From Ascarosepion bandense (Eukaryota > Mollusca > Cephalopoda > Sepiida > Sepiidae), in the NCBI GenBank assembly GCA_037127315.1, contig JBBBDQ010000913.1, positions 3,287,501 through 3,351,500 of the forward strand: a DNA stretch of 64,000 bases. Direction: 5' to 3'. Positions 32,990 to 42,878 of the stretch are shown here, piece by piece (within the stretch, counting starts at the first letter, position 1; every line of letters begins with the position of its first letter). Below the pieces are notes generated by a model, which saw only the letters and a program-made list of their open reading frames with translations, did no database searches and had not been told where the DNA came from. Position numbers and translations under genes: made by a program.

Positions 32990-33140
32990 AATTAGAAATA
33001 TCACATTTGGAGAATAGCCATTTCAACAGGCCCTTAAAGACCTGTTTCTTGAACTCCAGGTAACAGAGGTGAAGAAACAGGTTTTAAGGGCCGACTGAGA
33101 TGGCCATTTTCCGAATATAGTATTTTTAATTCATATGTGG
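32990..33140. mobile_element. Hairpin MITE-like element
   Basis: Arms AGAATAGCCATTTCAACAGG, CCCTTAAAGACCTGTTTCTT and their complements (AAGAAACAGGTTTTAAGGGC, GATGGCCATTTTC) enclose a loop of about 22 nt. Weaker pairing extends outward. It would transcribe into a long imperfect hairpin. No TIR family was recognised. Confidence 0.6.
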
Positions 33141-33256
33141 AATTTACTCTGTATATTAAATTTACACTGAGCTTTCAATTGGATAAGTTTTAATATTTAA
33201 TTTAATATTATCCATTGGGATTATTTACCACATCTTTTCCACGGATTTATTACCAT

Positions 33257-33325
<69 letters not shown>

Positions 33326-33326
33326 T
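33257..33326. repeat. (GATA)n microsatellite
   Basis: About 17 uninterrupted GATA units. Confidence 0.95.
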
Positions 33327-33369
33327 ATTGTTGTAACAATAGCAATAGCATACTGCAACTCAAAAGCTA

Positions 33370-33500
33370 TTAATTCGGAGACAAATGCACCATCATCTGG
33401 CAATGAAATATAGCGGAACCATATTTCATTGCCTGAAGATGGCGTATAGAGCACCGAAACATGGTAGCTTTTTGTAGGCTATTATTATAAAAATAATAAT
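33370..33500. repeat. Inverted repeat with GCCTGAAGATGG...CGAAACATG
   Basis: CCATCATCTGGCAATGAAAT and ATTTCATTGCCTGAAGATGG form an inverted repeat. The right half then reads CACCGAAACATGGTAG. CTGAAGA...GAAAC spacing resembles the other ribozyme-like repeats, but stem II pairs poorly. Confidence 0.55.
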
Positions 33501-33568
33501 AACTATGCATTTATAAAGACACTATATCTGTATTGAATAGTATAAAAAGTAAATATTAAACTGTGGAA

Positions 33569-33858
33569 TCTAAATCGAAATGGAACTTTGTGTGTGTGCC
33601 CGTTATCTATAGATTCCGAAACGGCTGAACCGATTTTCTTGAAAATTTACACACTTGTACCATAAGCGTCTGCCAGTGTTCTTAGCTAGGTTTTGTGTCG
33701 AGGTACCCCCGATGAATATCGAAAATCGATGATCGAAAAAATCGGGTTATAGAAGGAGTGGACCGATTTTAATCAAATTTGATACTCATAGACAAAGACA
33801 TAAGAAACGATATCCAGAAGTTTCAAGGTTGCAGTTCTTACAATAGTGCAGAAAATTG

Positions 33859-33907
<49 letters not shown>

Positions 33908-34281
33908 CAAGATGTTTGTGTGTATGTCTGTTTATCTGCCTGTATGTCTGTATGTTTTTTAGCCCTTTTATTTTAGTTTTTGCTTCGGGTTTGGCTCTAT
34001 TGTAGTTTTTAGTCTCAGCCATGTTACCATTTACTCAGATGACTTATTTAGCTTTCACAATTCAGTTTACGATGAAAAAAACTTATTTGATATCGATACC
34101 AGGAAATCAAAAGTTGGCTTACATCCATTCATTTTTCTTTCAGTCTACGGTTTCGCTTTAACTGGAAACAACTATTGCTTTTTAGTCTTTCGGGCCAACA
34201 TCCAAAGAGTCTGAGCTCCAGGACCATGGATTAGTTTTAATGCTTTCATTACACCCGAGCAATTCCGGGCTATACTGCTAG
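33569..34281 (+). mobile_element. Composite non-autonomous Helitron, 713 bp
   Basis: Starts A|TCTAAATCGAAATGGAAC and ends with the 3' hairpin region and CTGCTAG|T. Inside, after a (TA)n tract (33859-33904), comes AAGGCAAGATGTTTGTGTGT, which is the 5' end of the 15.8 kb Helitron type. The element therefore has two 5'-like regions and one 3' end. The hairpin has a point change (CCCGAGCAATTCCGGG). A paralogue with the same layout is at 35948-36666. Confidence 0.65.
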
Positions 34282-34463
34282 TATATATATATATATATAT
34301 ATATATTAGCTTAAACCACTTATATATATATATATATATATATATATACAAAAATCTAGAGTGAGCCAAAACCCTTGGATTTAGGTTCTGTTTGTTAATG
34401 GTTTTTTCGGAGGTTTATTTTAGTATAAATTTACGGCCTGCATACTTACAGAGTCTAAGTAGT

Positions 34464-34519
<56 letters not shown>
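34282..34519. repeat. (TA)n tracts after a Helitron end
   Basis: TA tracts at 34282-34306, 34320-34346 and 34467-34519. Sequence between has no frame. Confidence 0.9.
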
Positions 34520-34521
<2 letters not shown>

Positions 34522-34522
34522 C

Positions 34523-34725
34523 ATGTGTAAACGAGTTATTACGCAACCAGGTTTCTACCATGAGTTGTGTCTTCAGGCGATTTTCAATAATGGGTCCCGT
34601 AATAACTGTTTTACAAATGGAAAATATGCAAAAGTTCTACAATATAATTGTATTGAACACTTTTTAATACAAATGTGCACGTGCACTGGTCGAATTTTAT
34701 TATGACCAAAAACTAAGTAATTAAA
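34523..34725. mobile_element. Repeat L fragment
   Basis: Contains GAACACTTTTTAATACAAAT, CTGGTCGAATTTTATTATGACC and AAAAACTAAGTAATTAAACA. It is shared with 37.2, 41.6 and 53.1 kb, where it ends next to (TA)n. Probably the end of a dispersed element. Class unknown. Confidence 0.55.
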
Positions 34726-34727
34726 CA

Positions 34728-34728
<1 letters not shown>

Positions 34729-34765
<37 letters not shown>
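34729..34765. repeat. (TG)n microsatellite
   Basis: 37 bp of TG. Confidence 0.95.
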
Positions 34766-34767
<2 letters not shown>

Positions 34768-35160
34768 CATGGATATATGGACTCCGCTATCGCTCAACAT
34801 CTAGTAGAAAATATAGCCTGTAGCAAGTTTTATAGCAAAGAGTGGTTCCAAATTTTACATCGAGCTGGTTCCAATAATCCTTTAAAGCTTTTGGAATCAG
34901 TCTCTAGAGCATTACGGAAACCTTCTCTCTGCCGGTAGAAGGATTCTGTAAAGTCTCTGAATTTGTTAGGGGATATTTTATTTTAATTGCCCCTCGCTAA
35001 TTAGTTACACGTGAATTTTCCTCCCCCCGTTATAAGTATATATATATGTATATTTATTTTATCGTGTTTCCCCCCCCCCCACACACACACACTTTTTTTT
35101 GCTCTCCATTTTCGTCGTTACTGTTCTTTTAGTTTAATTTATTTTCCAACGATTTTTCTC
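34766..35160. other. No feature recognised
   Basis: Apparently single-copy sequence with a C-run/CA tract at about 35070-35090. No frame supported. Confidence 0.45.
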
Positions 35161-35222
35161 CTGATGAGATGTTGGACGAAACGGTCTTAGAGACTAACAA
35201 CAAATTCCTTGTCTTTAAAATA

Positions 35223-35293
<71 letters not shown>

Positions 35294-35325
35294 TACTATT
35301 TCAAAAACAAGGAATTTATATATAT
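35161..35325. repeat. Cruciform-prone inverted repeat around (TA)n, with CTGATGAG...CGAAAC
   Basis: AAATTCCTTGTCTTTAAAATAG (about 35204) and CTATTTCAAAAACAAGGAATTT (about 35296) flank a 70-bp (TA)n with one TG interruption. Just upstream, 35161-35190 reads CTGATGAGATGTTGGACGAAACGGTC. This matches the hammerhead core linearly, but stems I and III do not form. Confidence 0.65.
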
Positions 35326-35330
35326 AATAA

Positions 35331-35947
35331 AGACTGAACCGTACGTCATGTTTTAAGAATTCTTAGGGTGGTCTTAAAAAGCGAACGAGTGACGGGACTT
35401 GAATCTTTCTGACTCGACATTATTATTGATTTACCGATATCTTTCTCATGAAAAGACTATTGCTTGGGATACGGCGCCATTTTAATTATCCAATCATTTT
35501 AGTCTATAAAAGATATTTGTTTTTTTTTTTTTTCGTTTTCTTATAAATATTCCTCAGTGGTAGATGTCTCCCGACATTTCATTGTTGTTTTCCTTTTTGA
35601 ATTCTTTATTTATCTGCATTTATACAGGCGACGTTTGTTTTGTCAGTTTAATAAACATGTGTTTTTTTTTTTTTTTACAAATTCGCTTAAGGCTAATTTT
35701 TGTGTGCGTCTCTCTATCAGTAGAACAAAACAACGATAATATATAGCAATATTTACTAGTGGATTAATATACACGAAATATCACCAATGACCAAGAATTG
35801 AGACAAAGGAATGGCCACTCTCTGTCTGTTCTATCTCTGAACTTAGCTAGCTTCAACCACTGACCTAAACGCCGATGCGACGGCATAAAATAATTAAAAC
35901 TGAATAAAAAAAAAATCTTTTAGCACTTTTTAACTACTGACGAGAAA
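35331..35947. other. No feature recognised
   Basis: AT-rich sequence with T-runs at about 35520 and 35662. Short frames only. Confidence 0.45.
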
Positions 35948-36664
35948 TCTAAATCTAAACTTATAAATGAAACTTTATCTGTGTGTGTATGCGTGTCTGT
36001 GTGTGTGTGTCCGTTACTTATAGACTCCGAAACGGCTGAACCGAATTTCTTGAAAATTTACACGCTTGTGCTATAAGCGTTTACGAGTGTTCTTAGGTAG
36101 GTTTTGTGTCGAGGCACCCCCGATAAATATCGAAAATCGAAAAAATCAGGTTATAGGAGTGGTCCGATTTTAATCAAATTTGATACACTCATAGACAAAG
36201 ACATAGGAAACGATATTCAGAAGTTTCAAGGTAGCAGTTCTTATAATTGTGCAGAGAATCGATAATATATATATATATAAGGCAAGATGTCTGTGAGTGT
36301 GTCTGTTTATCTGCCTGTATGTCAGTATTTTTTCAGCCCTTTTATTTTAGTTTTTGCTTCGGGTTTGGCTCTAAGTAGGTATAATTGTAGTTGTTACTTT
36401 CAGCCATGATACCATTTACTCAGAGGACTTATTTACCCTTCAAAATTCAGTTTTCGACGAAAAAAACTTATTTGATATCGATACCAGGAAATCAAAATTT
36501 GACTTACATCCATTCATTTTTCTTTCAGTCTACGGTTTCGCTTTAACTGGAAACAACTATTGCTTTTTAGTCTTTCGTGCCAACGTCCAAAGAGTCTGAG
36601 CTCCAGGACCAAGGATTAGTTTTAAAATTTTCATTACACCCGAGCCACGCCGGGCTATACTGCT

Positions 36665-36666
<2 letters not shown>
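35948..36666 (+). mobile_element. Composite non-autonomous Helitron, 719 bp
   Basis: Starts A|TCTAAATCTAAACTT and ends GGGCTATACTGCTAA (CTAA still fits CTRR). Same two-part layout as 33569-34281. The internal (TA)n is only about 16 bp, which shows how freely this tract changes length. Hairpin altered to CCCGAGCCACGCCGGG. Confidence 0.65.

Positions 36667-36667
<1 letters not shown>

Positions 36668-36723
<56 letters not shown>
36668..36723. repeat. (TA)n microsatellite
   Basis: 56 bp of TA between a Helitron 3' end and a second Helitron 3' fragment. Confidence 0.95.
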
Positions 36724-36726
<3 letters not shown>

Positions 36727-36774
36727 GTGCGATTGGTAAATTGTCGCAATTATTTTATTATTTCAAATATTCTT

Positions 36775-36855
36775 TAGACTGAATCTGAGCTACAGGACCA
36801 TGGATTAGTTTTAAAGCTTTCATTACACCCGAGCAACGCCGGGCTATACTGCTAG
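36775..36855 (+). mobile_element. Helitron 3' end fragment
   Basis: CTTTCATTACACCCGAGCAA, an intact hairpin CCCGAGCAACGCCGGG and terminal CTAG (36852-36855) before T. Only about 80 bp of the 3' end. Confidence 0.7.
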
Positions 36856-37175
36856 TCAACTCATAAAAGCTGAAAATTAACAAAATGAGTGGCAGGAATT
36901 TAGACTAACGTTTCTCCTGCTAATAAAAAAAAATCATATCTGTAATTTCCTTCCCGTAAATTTTACCATTTTTTTTTTCAATTAGAACTTCAACGTTATT
37001 ACATTTATTTATTTTGTTATATTCTTTAAAATATAACAAATTTTAATTCCATTCTTTTAAACTTTCACTTATGCGTTCTGAAAAATCCTGTTATGCGTTT
37101 GAAAAAACAAAAACGTTGGAAAATCAGTTAATATAAAACGTCTGAAAATACGGAAGGTTGAAACATAATAAGCTG
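36856..37175. other. No feature recognised
   Basis: AT-rich. No frame or repeat relation apart from the repeat L start that follows. Confidence 0.45.
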
Positions 37176-37179
37176 AATT

Positions 37180-37295
37180 CTGAATGAAACCATTTAAAAG
37201 CTCTATATTATATATGTATTGAGCACTTTTTAATACAACTCTGTACCCGTCTAATTTAATTCCGATCAATAACTGATTAATAATTATTATTCTTT
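37180..37295. mobile_element. Repeat L fragment
   Basis: ATTTAAAAGCTCTATATTAT, GAGCACTTTTTAATACAACT and CCGATCAATAACTGATTAAT. Matches 41625-41730. Confidence 0.6.
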
Positions 37296-37448
37296 AGAAT
37301 ATGTATCTTATCTAATGACATGCCACATCAATGAATAGACCATTTTTGTCCTTAGGATTCCGTCAGTATGCCTGAAGGCAGGTCGATTTTGAAACCGTAG
37401 TGCATTCAATTTGACAGTTTGACACGATAAATAATGACAAAAAATATT

Positions 37449-37790
37449 TGTTGGGCAGCACCCCTTTTTGCACATAAGAATGGACTCTCCTGAGTTACAT
37501 ATAATCTTGCCTATACAGAGTACGGCAGGGGTTGAGTAATTGTCTGGTAGATTTGAGTAGTTGTACCGCCGCTAATTGGTCAGTAAGAATATAGACTCAT
37601 TACCCGGACATACTTCTTCACTAAAAAATTGTATATATTAATTCCTGCTAACAGTATTCCTAGTATTCCTGAATTGACTAACCCGTGTTCCAGTTTGTAT
37701 ATTTTTGTTCAATATAACTTACATTTTTTATCTCCATATCTGCTTTTGTTATTACTATTTTGTATGGTTACTCAACAAGAATCCACAACA
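37449..37790 (+). mobile_element. LTR without hairpin units, 342 bp
   Basis: Starts TGTTGGGCAGCACCCC and ends AATCCACAACA, matching the outer parts of the 28.9 and 40.2 kb LTRs, but with no 238-bp unit. The flanking 5-mers differ (ATATT and AAACT), so the locus has been rearranged. SINE-A sequence follows directly. Confidence 0.7.
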
Positions 37791-37795
37791 AAACT

Positions 37796-37866
37796 AATGG
37801 CAACCTACTGCGAGAAAATTTTCTGCCAGTCAGCTATGTCTCTTTCAAGACATGATCGCTTAATGT
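37796..37866 (+). mobile_element. SINE-A fragment
   Basis: ATGGCAACCTACTGCGAG, then GTCAGCTATGTCTCTTTC and AAGACATGATCGC. Joined directly to the LTR end. Confidence 0.7.
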
Positions 37867-37954
37867 TAAATATTCGTTAGACGATACTTTTGAGAATCAT
37901 GAAATTTTTGACAATGAAGTGTATTTGCGATTGGCGAGTGAAATATATAAAATT

Positions 37955-38185
37955 CAAACTATTGTCCTCATCTTTGTTACCATTTGTACGACGTTTCGGC
38001 CGTTGTACGCTCCTGATATCTTCAGGTGCTAGGAATTTCGAACAGAATCCTTTCTTACAATTACTTGGGTATATGATCTCTTAGATTGGAGCCTTTTCTG
38101 ATAGTCATGAGTTATCTCCCTCTAACCCTGTAAGTTACTTGTTCACCACTGCTGTAGCCTGGTATTGAACTCACAACTCAAGTAG
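37955..38185 (-). mobile_element. SINE-K, nearly complete, minus strand
   Basis: + strand order: CTATTGTCCTCATCTTTGTT, ACGTTTCGGCCGTTGTACGC, CTTCAGGTGCTAGGAATTTC, GTAAGTTACTTGTTCACCAC and GGTATTGAACTCACAA. The last is the complement of the B-box region. The A box is missing. Confidence 0.7.
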
Positions 38186-38189
38186 TGAT

Positions 38190-38450
38190 TGTCAGTAGTT
38201 TTCGAGTTGAGTTGAGTAGTTGTACCGCCGCTAGTTGGTCAGTAAGAATATAGACTCATTACCCGAACATACTTCTTCATTACAAGACTGTATATATTGA
38301 TTCCTACTAACAGTATTCCTAGTATTCCCGACTCTACTAACCCGTGTTCCAGTTTGTATATTTTTGTTCAAATCAACTTACATTTTTTATCTCCATATTA
38401 GCTTTTGTTATGTACTATTTTGTGAGGTTTCTCAACAAGAATCCACAATA
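38190..38450 (+). mobile_element. 5'-truncated LTR of the same family
   Basis: GTTGTACCGCCGCTAGTTGG to AAGAATCCACAATA. Same orientation as 37449-37790, about 400 bp downstream. The intervening DNA is SINE debris rather than retroviral-type genes, so the pair need not be one element. Confidence 0.65.
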
Positions 38451-38609
38451 TTTTTCACAAATCTTTACCGGTTTTTGATGATACAAGTTTAAAGATTAAA
38501 TTTAGGTTATAGCACGACCTTATAAAATGTATAAATTAATGAAGCTTTAAAAACTGCACATGGACAAGATTCATGATACACGCTCATTATTACTAAATCA
38601 TTGTGCTAT

Positions 38610-39262
38610 TGTGGTGATACCGAGCAAAAGCAAGGGACCGGACGTTTGCTCTATAACGACCAGAAAGAAAATGAACAAAAGTCGTCTCTGCGCAGGTAGA
38701 TCCGCGCAGATGTTCCGGTTGAAAAATAAAAATTAATCAAATATCAAATTTCCATTTCTCGATTTTATTAACCATCCAATGGGAATCCCAGAATCAAATT
38801 CAACTGTGAAATCCCAAACGAGCTGCTTTTGATCCAAAAAGCAGATATAAAAAGCCGAGACAGAAAGCACCCAGCAGGCAGACCTCGGGAGAAGAGTGTA
38901 ATCGATATCCCCTTGACTTAAGTCAAGCGGCTACTGCGTTTGCCTCCCTTCACCTTTTTTCCTTCTCCCTGTCTCAAAAGTACTTACTGACCTAAGGAGC
39001 GACTACATCAAAGATATTCCTTACTCACGACGCTCCCACATTCCTAAGCATTTATTCTCTTTCAGCTTATTATTTGCCATGAACATTTTAACCTCCGTTG
39101 GACTCATATTCTAGTATTACTGTTATTGTAAAAACATTAATTGACATGTGTATATATAAAGATGGTATTTTCCTACGCAAATTGCTTTTCTTGATTTTAT
39201 AATCATTTTATGACTTATAGTGGCCTATCTACCACAAGGCCAAATTCCGTTAACCTGCAACA
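38610..39262 (+). mobile_element. Candidate solo LTR of another family
   Basis: TGTGGTGATACCGAGC start, TATAAAAAG at 38846-38854, possible polyadenylation region with TATATATAAAG at about 39152, and end CCGTTAACCTGCAACA. The flanking 5-mers (GCTAT and GTATA) do not match, so the ends or the identification are uncertain. Confidence 0.45.
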
Positions 39263-39570
39263 GTATACAATTACCCTTCACTAGAATGGACTCCCACTAC
39301 AACTAGAAAAAGAATAAACAAGTTAAGCAACCCACTACACTATCAAATAAGACTATCCTTTATTTGAAAGTATACTGAACAATTTATTTATACAGGGTGG
39401 GCCATAAGTCGCACACCAAAGAATTACGTGAAGTGATGGAATTGTGTATCAACGCAAATGGCGAGCATTTTTAACAATTTTTGATTGTACCAGCGTGTAC
39501 AACGTGTTTCTCAGTTCATTAGTTAAGCTTTTAAATGCTTTGATGTGCGATTCATGGCTCATCCTGTATC

Positions 39571-40099
39571 ATGTTATATATAATATGTTATACATATATA
39601 TATATGTTATACATACATATATAATATGTTATACATATATATAATATGTTATACATATATATATAATATGTTATACATATATATATATATAATATGTTAT
39701 ACATATATATATAATATGTTATACATATATATATAATATGTTATACATATATATAATATGTTATGCATATATATATAATATGTTATACATATATATATAA
39801 TATGTTATACATATATATATAATATGTTATACATATATATATAATATGTCATACTTATATATATAATATGTTATACATATATATATATATGTTATACATA
39901 TATATATATATATGTTATACATATATATATAATATGTTATACATATATATAATATGTTATACATATATATAATATGTTATACATATATATAATATGTTAT
40001 ACATATATATATATATATAATATGTTATACATATATATATAATATGTTATACATATATATATAATATGTTATACATATATATATATAATATGTTATACA
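39571..40099. repeat. AT minisatellite, unit TAATATGTTATACATATATA
   Basis: About two dozen units of roughly 20-28 bp, sharing ATATGTTATACATATAT and varying only in TA number. Each unit is nearly self-complementary (GTTATACATAT). Confidence 0.95.
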
Positions 40100-40199
40100 G
40101 TGCAATAGTTTAAGTACTATTTTCTACAAACAATGCAAAATAAAACATGCTGTCATGTAACTTTTATCCAACAGTCAATCATTCAATTAAGTTCTTAGG

Positions 40200-41065
40200 T
40201 GTTGTGGATTCTTGTTTAAAAACCACATAAAATAATAATAACAAAAACAGATATGGAAAGATAAAATGTAAGTTATATTGAACAAAATATACACAACCTG
40301 GAACACGGGTTCGTAGATTCAGAAATACTAGGAATACTTTTAGTAGGAATCAATATATACAACCGTGTAAAGAAGAGGTAAGTCCGGGTAATAAGACTAT
40401 ATTCTTACTGACCGACTAAGCGGCGGTCCAGCTACTCAACTTCTCAACTCCTGCTACACACTCTGCCTAACACTCACTGTGGTAATCTATATTTAGCTGC
40501 CCCTCCCAGTAAGGGCAACATGTGACACATGGTCAGTTTTTATAACTGGGATTTCCGGGCTATATGGTCCGGCCAAAAAATGTCTGTCGATTTTTGCCCA
40601 GTCGTGCTTCTACCCTTCGGCGGAACCACGACTGGGTTATTGCTCTCTGCTCTGAAGCAGAGAGCGCCCTCTCCCCGAAAGCAGAGAGCTGACAGTGAGA
40701 AATGCCGTCGCAGTGAGAAAACTCTCTGTGACGTTCAATATTTAGCTGTCCCTCCCAGTAAGGGCAACATGTGACACATGGTCAGTTTTTATAACTGGGA
40801 TTTCCGGACTATATGGCCCGGCCAAAAAATGTCTGTCGATTTTTGCCCAGTCGTGCTTCTACCCTTCGGCAGAACCACGACTGGGTAATTGCTCTCTGCT
40901 CTGAAGCAGAGAGCGCCCTCTCCCCGAAAGCAGAGAGCTGACAGTGAGAAATGCCGTCGCAGTGAGAAAACTCTCTATGACGTTCACTGCCGTTCTCTGT
41001 AGGCAGGATTATATGTACACCTTAGACGAGTCCATTTATTGTGCAATAAGGGGTGCTCCCCAACA
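40200..41065 (-). mobile_element. Solo LTR, 866 bp, with two 249-bp hairpin units
   Basis: As read on the + strand it begins TGTTGTGGATTC and ends GGTGCTCCCCAACA. Flanks are TTAGG (40195-40199) and TTAGT (41066-41070), a 5-bp duplication with one change. Two units are marked by CAGTCGTGCTTC at 40599 and 40848 (period 249), each with the ...GGAACCACGACTG partner and GAGAGCGCCCTCTC-type hairpins. The two units are nearly identical to each other, implying recent duplication. Confidence 0.85.
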
Positions 41066-41089
41066 TTAGTTGATCCTAATTCAAAGTGA

Positions 41090-41326
41090 CATAACGGACT
41101 GGGCAGAAGATTTTCCCGTAGTAGGTTACCATTATTCTCTGCGGTAGACTGGTTGCAATAGAACCCAATCTGTCCTGATGTTTAAACCAAGTTGTTCTGG
41201 AGGAATATGAACGGGTTATTTGCGCGTAAGGGAATGCAACGAATTCGACTGGAATTCGAACTCGTCACTCTGATCTCTCCTTCCGAGCCAATATCTACTG
41301 CACCACAACGCACATTCGTGCTCAGC
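41090..41326 (-). mobile_element. SINE-A with internal deletion
   Basis: From GTGACATAACGGACTGGGCA to CCAATATCTACTGCACCACA on the + strand. About 40 bp of the middle, including most of the GGAAAGGTATTAATCC segment, is missing. Confidence 0.75.
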
Positions 41327-41511
41327 TGTATTATGGTGCTATATACAATCTTATCAATTTTTTTTGTTTTTATTAATTATGATATAAAAAATTATCTAAC
41401 AAATCGTATCTATAAAGTAGGCTTTTTCGAAGTATTTTACAATATCTTTCACACAGTTTTACTTGAATACAGTAAAACAATTTCAGTTTTGTGGTGATTC
41501 ATAATTCTTCT

Positions 41512-41610
41512 TCTATGTGCCTTGTTCCTTCAGGACATATGCGATCATGGCCCTCCACGTCTCCCTATCCCTGGCACACTTTCTCCTGTAACATCTCGCA
41601 ACCCCGAATT
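41512..41610 (-). mobile_element. LINE-E 3' tip
   Basis: TTCTTCTTCTATGTGCCTTG and CCTTCAGGACATATGCGATC: (GAA)n tail plus about 90 bp of 3' UTR. Confidence 0.75.
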
Positions 41611-41624
41611 TCGAATTAGTATAT

Positions 41625-41728
41625 TTAAAAGCTCTACATGTTGGATTTTTATTTTTTCTTCAAATATTCACCACTTTTTAATACAACTATTTACTGTTCT
41701 AATTTGACTGGGACTAATAACTGGTTAA

Positions 41729-41764
<36 letters not shown>
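41625..41764. mobile_element. Repeat L ending in (TA)n
   Basis: TTTAAAAGCTCTACATGTTG, CCACTTTTTAATACAACTAT and GGGACTAATAACTGGTTAAT, then (TA)n at 41733-41764. Confidence 0.65.
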
Positions 41765-41766
<2 letters not shown>

Positions 41767-41825
41767 AAAGAATATTAAAAGGTTTTGAGTTTGAAAATGT
41801 GTTTTTTTTTACAGTATTTGTTTAT

Positions 41826-41880
41826 TTCTACTATTATATTTTATATTTCAGACCACCCTCAGTCCTTCATCAGAAACAAA
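41826..41880 (-). ncRNA. Hammerhead-like core downstream of the GIY-YIG remnant
   Basis: On the - strand: TTTGTTT, CTGATGA (41873-41867), a pairable AGGAC/GTCT with bulge, GAAA (41849-41846), ATAT/ATAT as possible stem III, then ATA as cleavage triplet. AAACAAA, complementary to TTTGTTT, follows after about 10 nt, so stem I would contain a large bulge. It lies in the position of a Penelope-element 3' region. The fold is weaker than at 14.7 kb. Confidence 0.35.
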
Positions 41881-42167
41881 TGATTTTAAAATTTGATTTA
41901 GTAACGTATTTCGCGAGATTTCGCGAAAGCGTCAGTGAAGAGTTTGTTTACATCACGTGACGCGTTTGTTTACATCACGTGACGCGTTTGTGGAGAGAGT
42001 TTTTGTTTTTAGATCAAGTGACGTTGAAAGCGACAGATTTTTTAAAAATTATGTTTGTAAACGTAAACCTATCTTTAATAATGCTTGTAAATTTGTTTTA
42101 GATAAAAATATTTTTAATTGTATCTAAAAAAGTTTAAAAAAATATTTTTAAATGTATCTAAAAACGT

Positions 42168-42430
42168 TTAGTTATTGAAGTATTTGTAAAGATTCAAAGC
42201 ACCTAAGTCCCTATTTAACCCTAGCTTGTGTGTATTTAATTTTAAAATTAAGTATTTTTCTTTCTTTCTGCGTGCATATGTAGAACTAAAATTGGAGTCT
42301 TTTAGTAAACATTTGCAATTTTCTAAGGTGTGACCCGTTTGATTGAAATGCGCTCCTACTGGGGAATATTGATTATTTTGGCGTATATTAAGTTTGTGAT
42401 TCTTGAAGCGAAATCTAAAGCTATTACTGG
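42168..42430 (-). pseudogene. Penelope-like element: C-terminal GIY-YIG endonuclease remnant
   Basis: About 87 codons remain: FKNHKLNIRQNNQYSPVGAH, then FNQTGHTLENCKCLLKD, ARRKKEKYLILKLNTHKLGL and N. This matches the second half of the GIY-YIG domain fused to reverse transcriptase in Penelope-like elements: the AxHFxxxGH segment, the catalytic-type E in KxExYLIxKLxT, and the closing GLNRD. The GIY-YIG signature itself and all of the RT are lost. The frame is cut on its 5' side by (TA)n at 42435-42465. Confidence 0.75.
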
Positions 42431-42469
<39 letters not shown>

Positions 42470-42521
42470 GATATTGGTTGTGAAAATGATTTATGTTTCG
42501 AGATAGATTCAGCAACATCCA

Positions 42522-42578
42522 ACATTGCCTGATGAAAAGAATCTATCTCGAAACATAGAAATTTCCGTGTCGCAATAT
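42522..42578 (+). ncRNA. Hammerhead ribozyme-like motif, copy 2
   Basis: Stem I ACATTGC/GCAATAT (five consecutive pairs, one mismatch, one pair), CTGATGA at 42529-42535, GAAA at 42550-42553, stem III ACAT/GTGT, cleavage triplet GTC at 42569-42571. Stem II is weak (AGA/TCT), changed from GAGAT/ATCTC in copy 1. A partial inverted copy (TTTCGAGATAGATTCAGCAA) lies about 30 bp upstream. Confidence 0.55.
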
Positions 42579-42582
42579 ACAA

Positions 42583-42588
<6 letters not shown>

Positions 42589-42647
<59 letters not shown>
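42589..42647. repeat. (TA)n microsatellite
   Basis: 59 bp of TA. The paralogous tract at 53335-53346 is only about 12 bp. Confidence 0.95.
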
Positions 42648-42650
<3 letters not shown>

Positions 42651-42878
42651 ATTGAAATGTATGATTAAAACAAGACGCTTCTAATTTCCCTGATTCTTAT
42701 ATCATGCTCTTTGGATGACCGAAACTTTACTTCCAACATGAACTCCACGAAGGGGTGGACAAAACAGGCGACTGACATCTTCGTCTGCTGAAATAGACTT
42801 TTCCGATTGGGTATATTTTAAATAAAAAAAGAAAAAGAGCAAATATTTTTTATAAAATATATTTAGTCCTAACAATGT

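Noticed and set aside
35161..35190. Hammerhead ribozyme at CTGATGAG...CGAAACGGTC
   Set aside because: The core string matches but stem I does not pair and stem III would have a one-base loop. Not annotated as a ribozyme.
38610..39262. Confident solo LTR call
   Set aside because: TATA and TG...CA ends are present but flanking 5-mers do not match. Reported only as a candidate.
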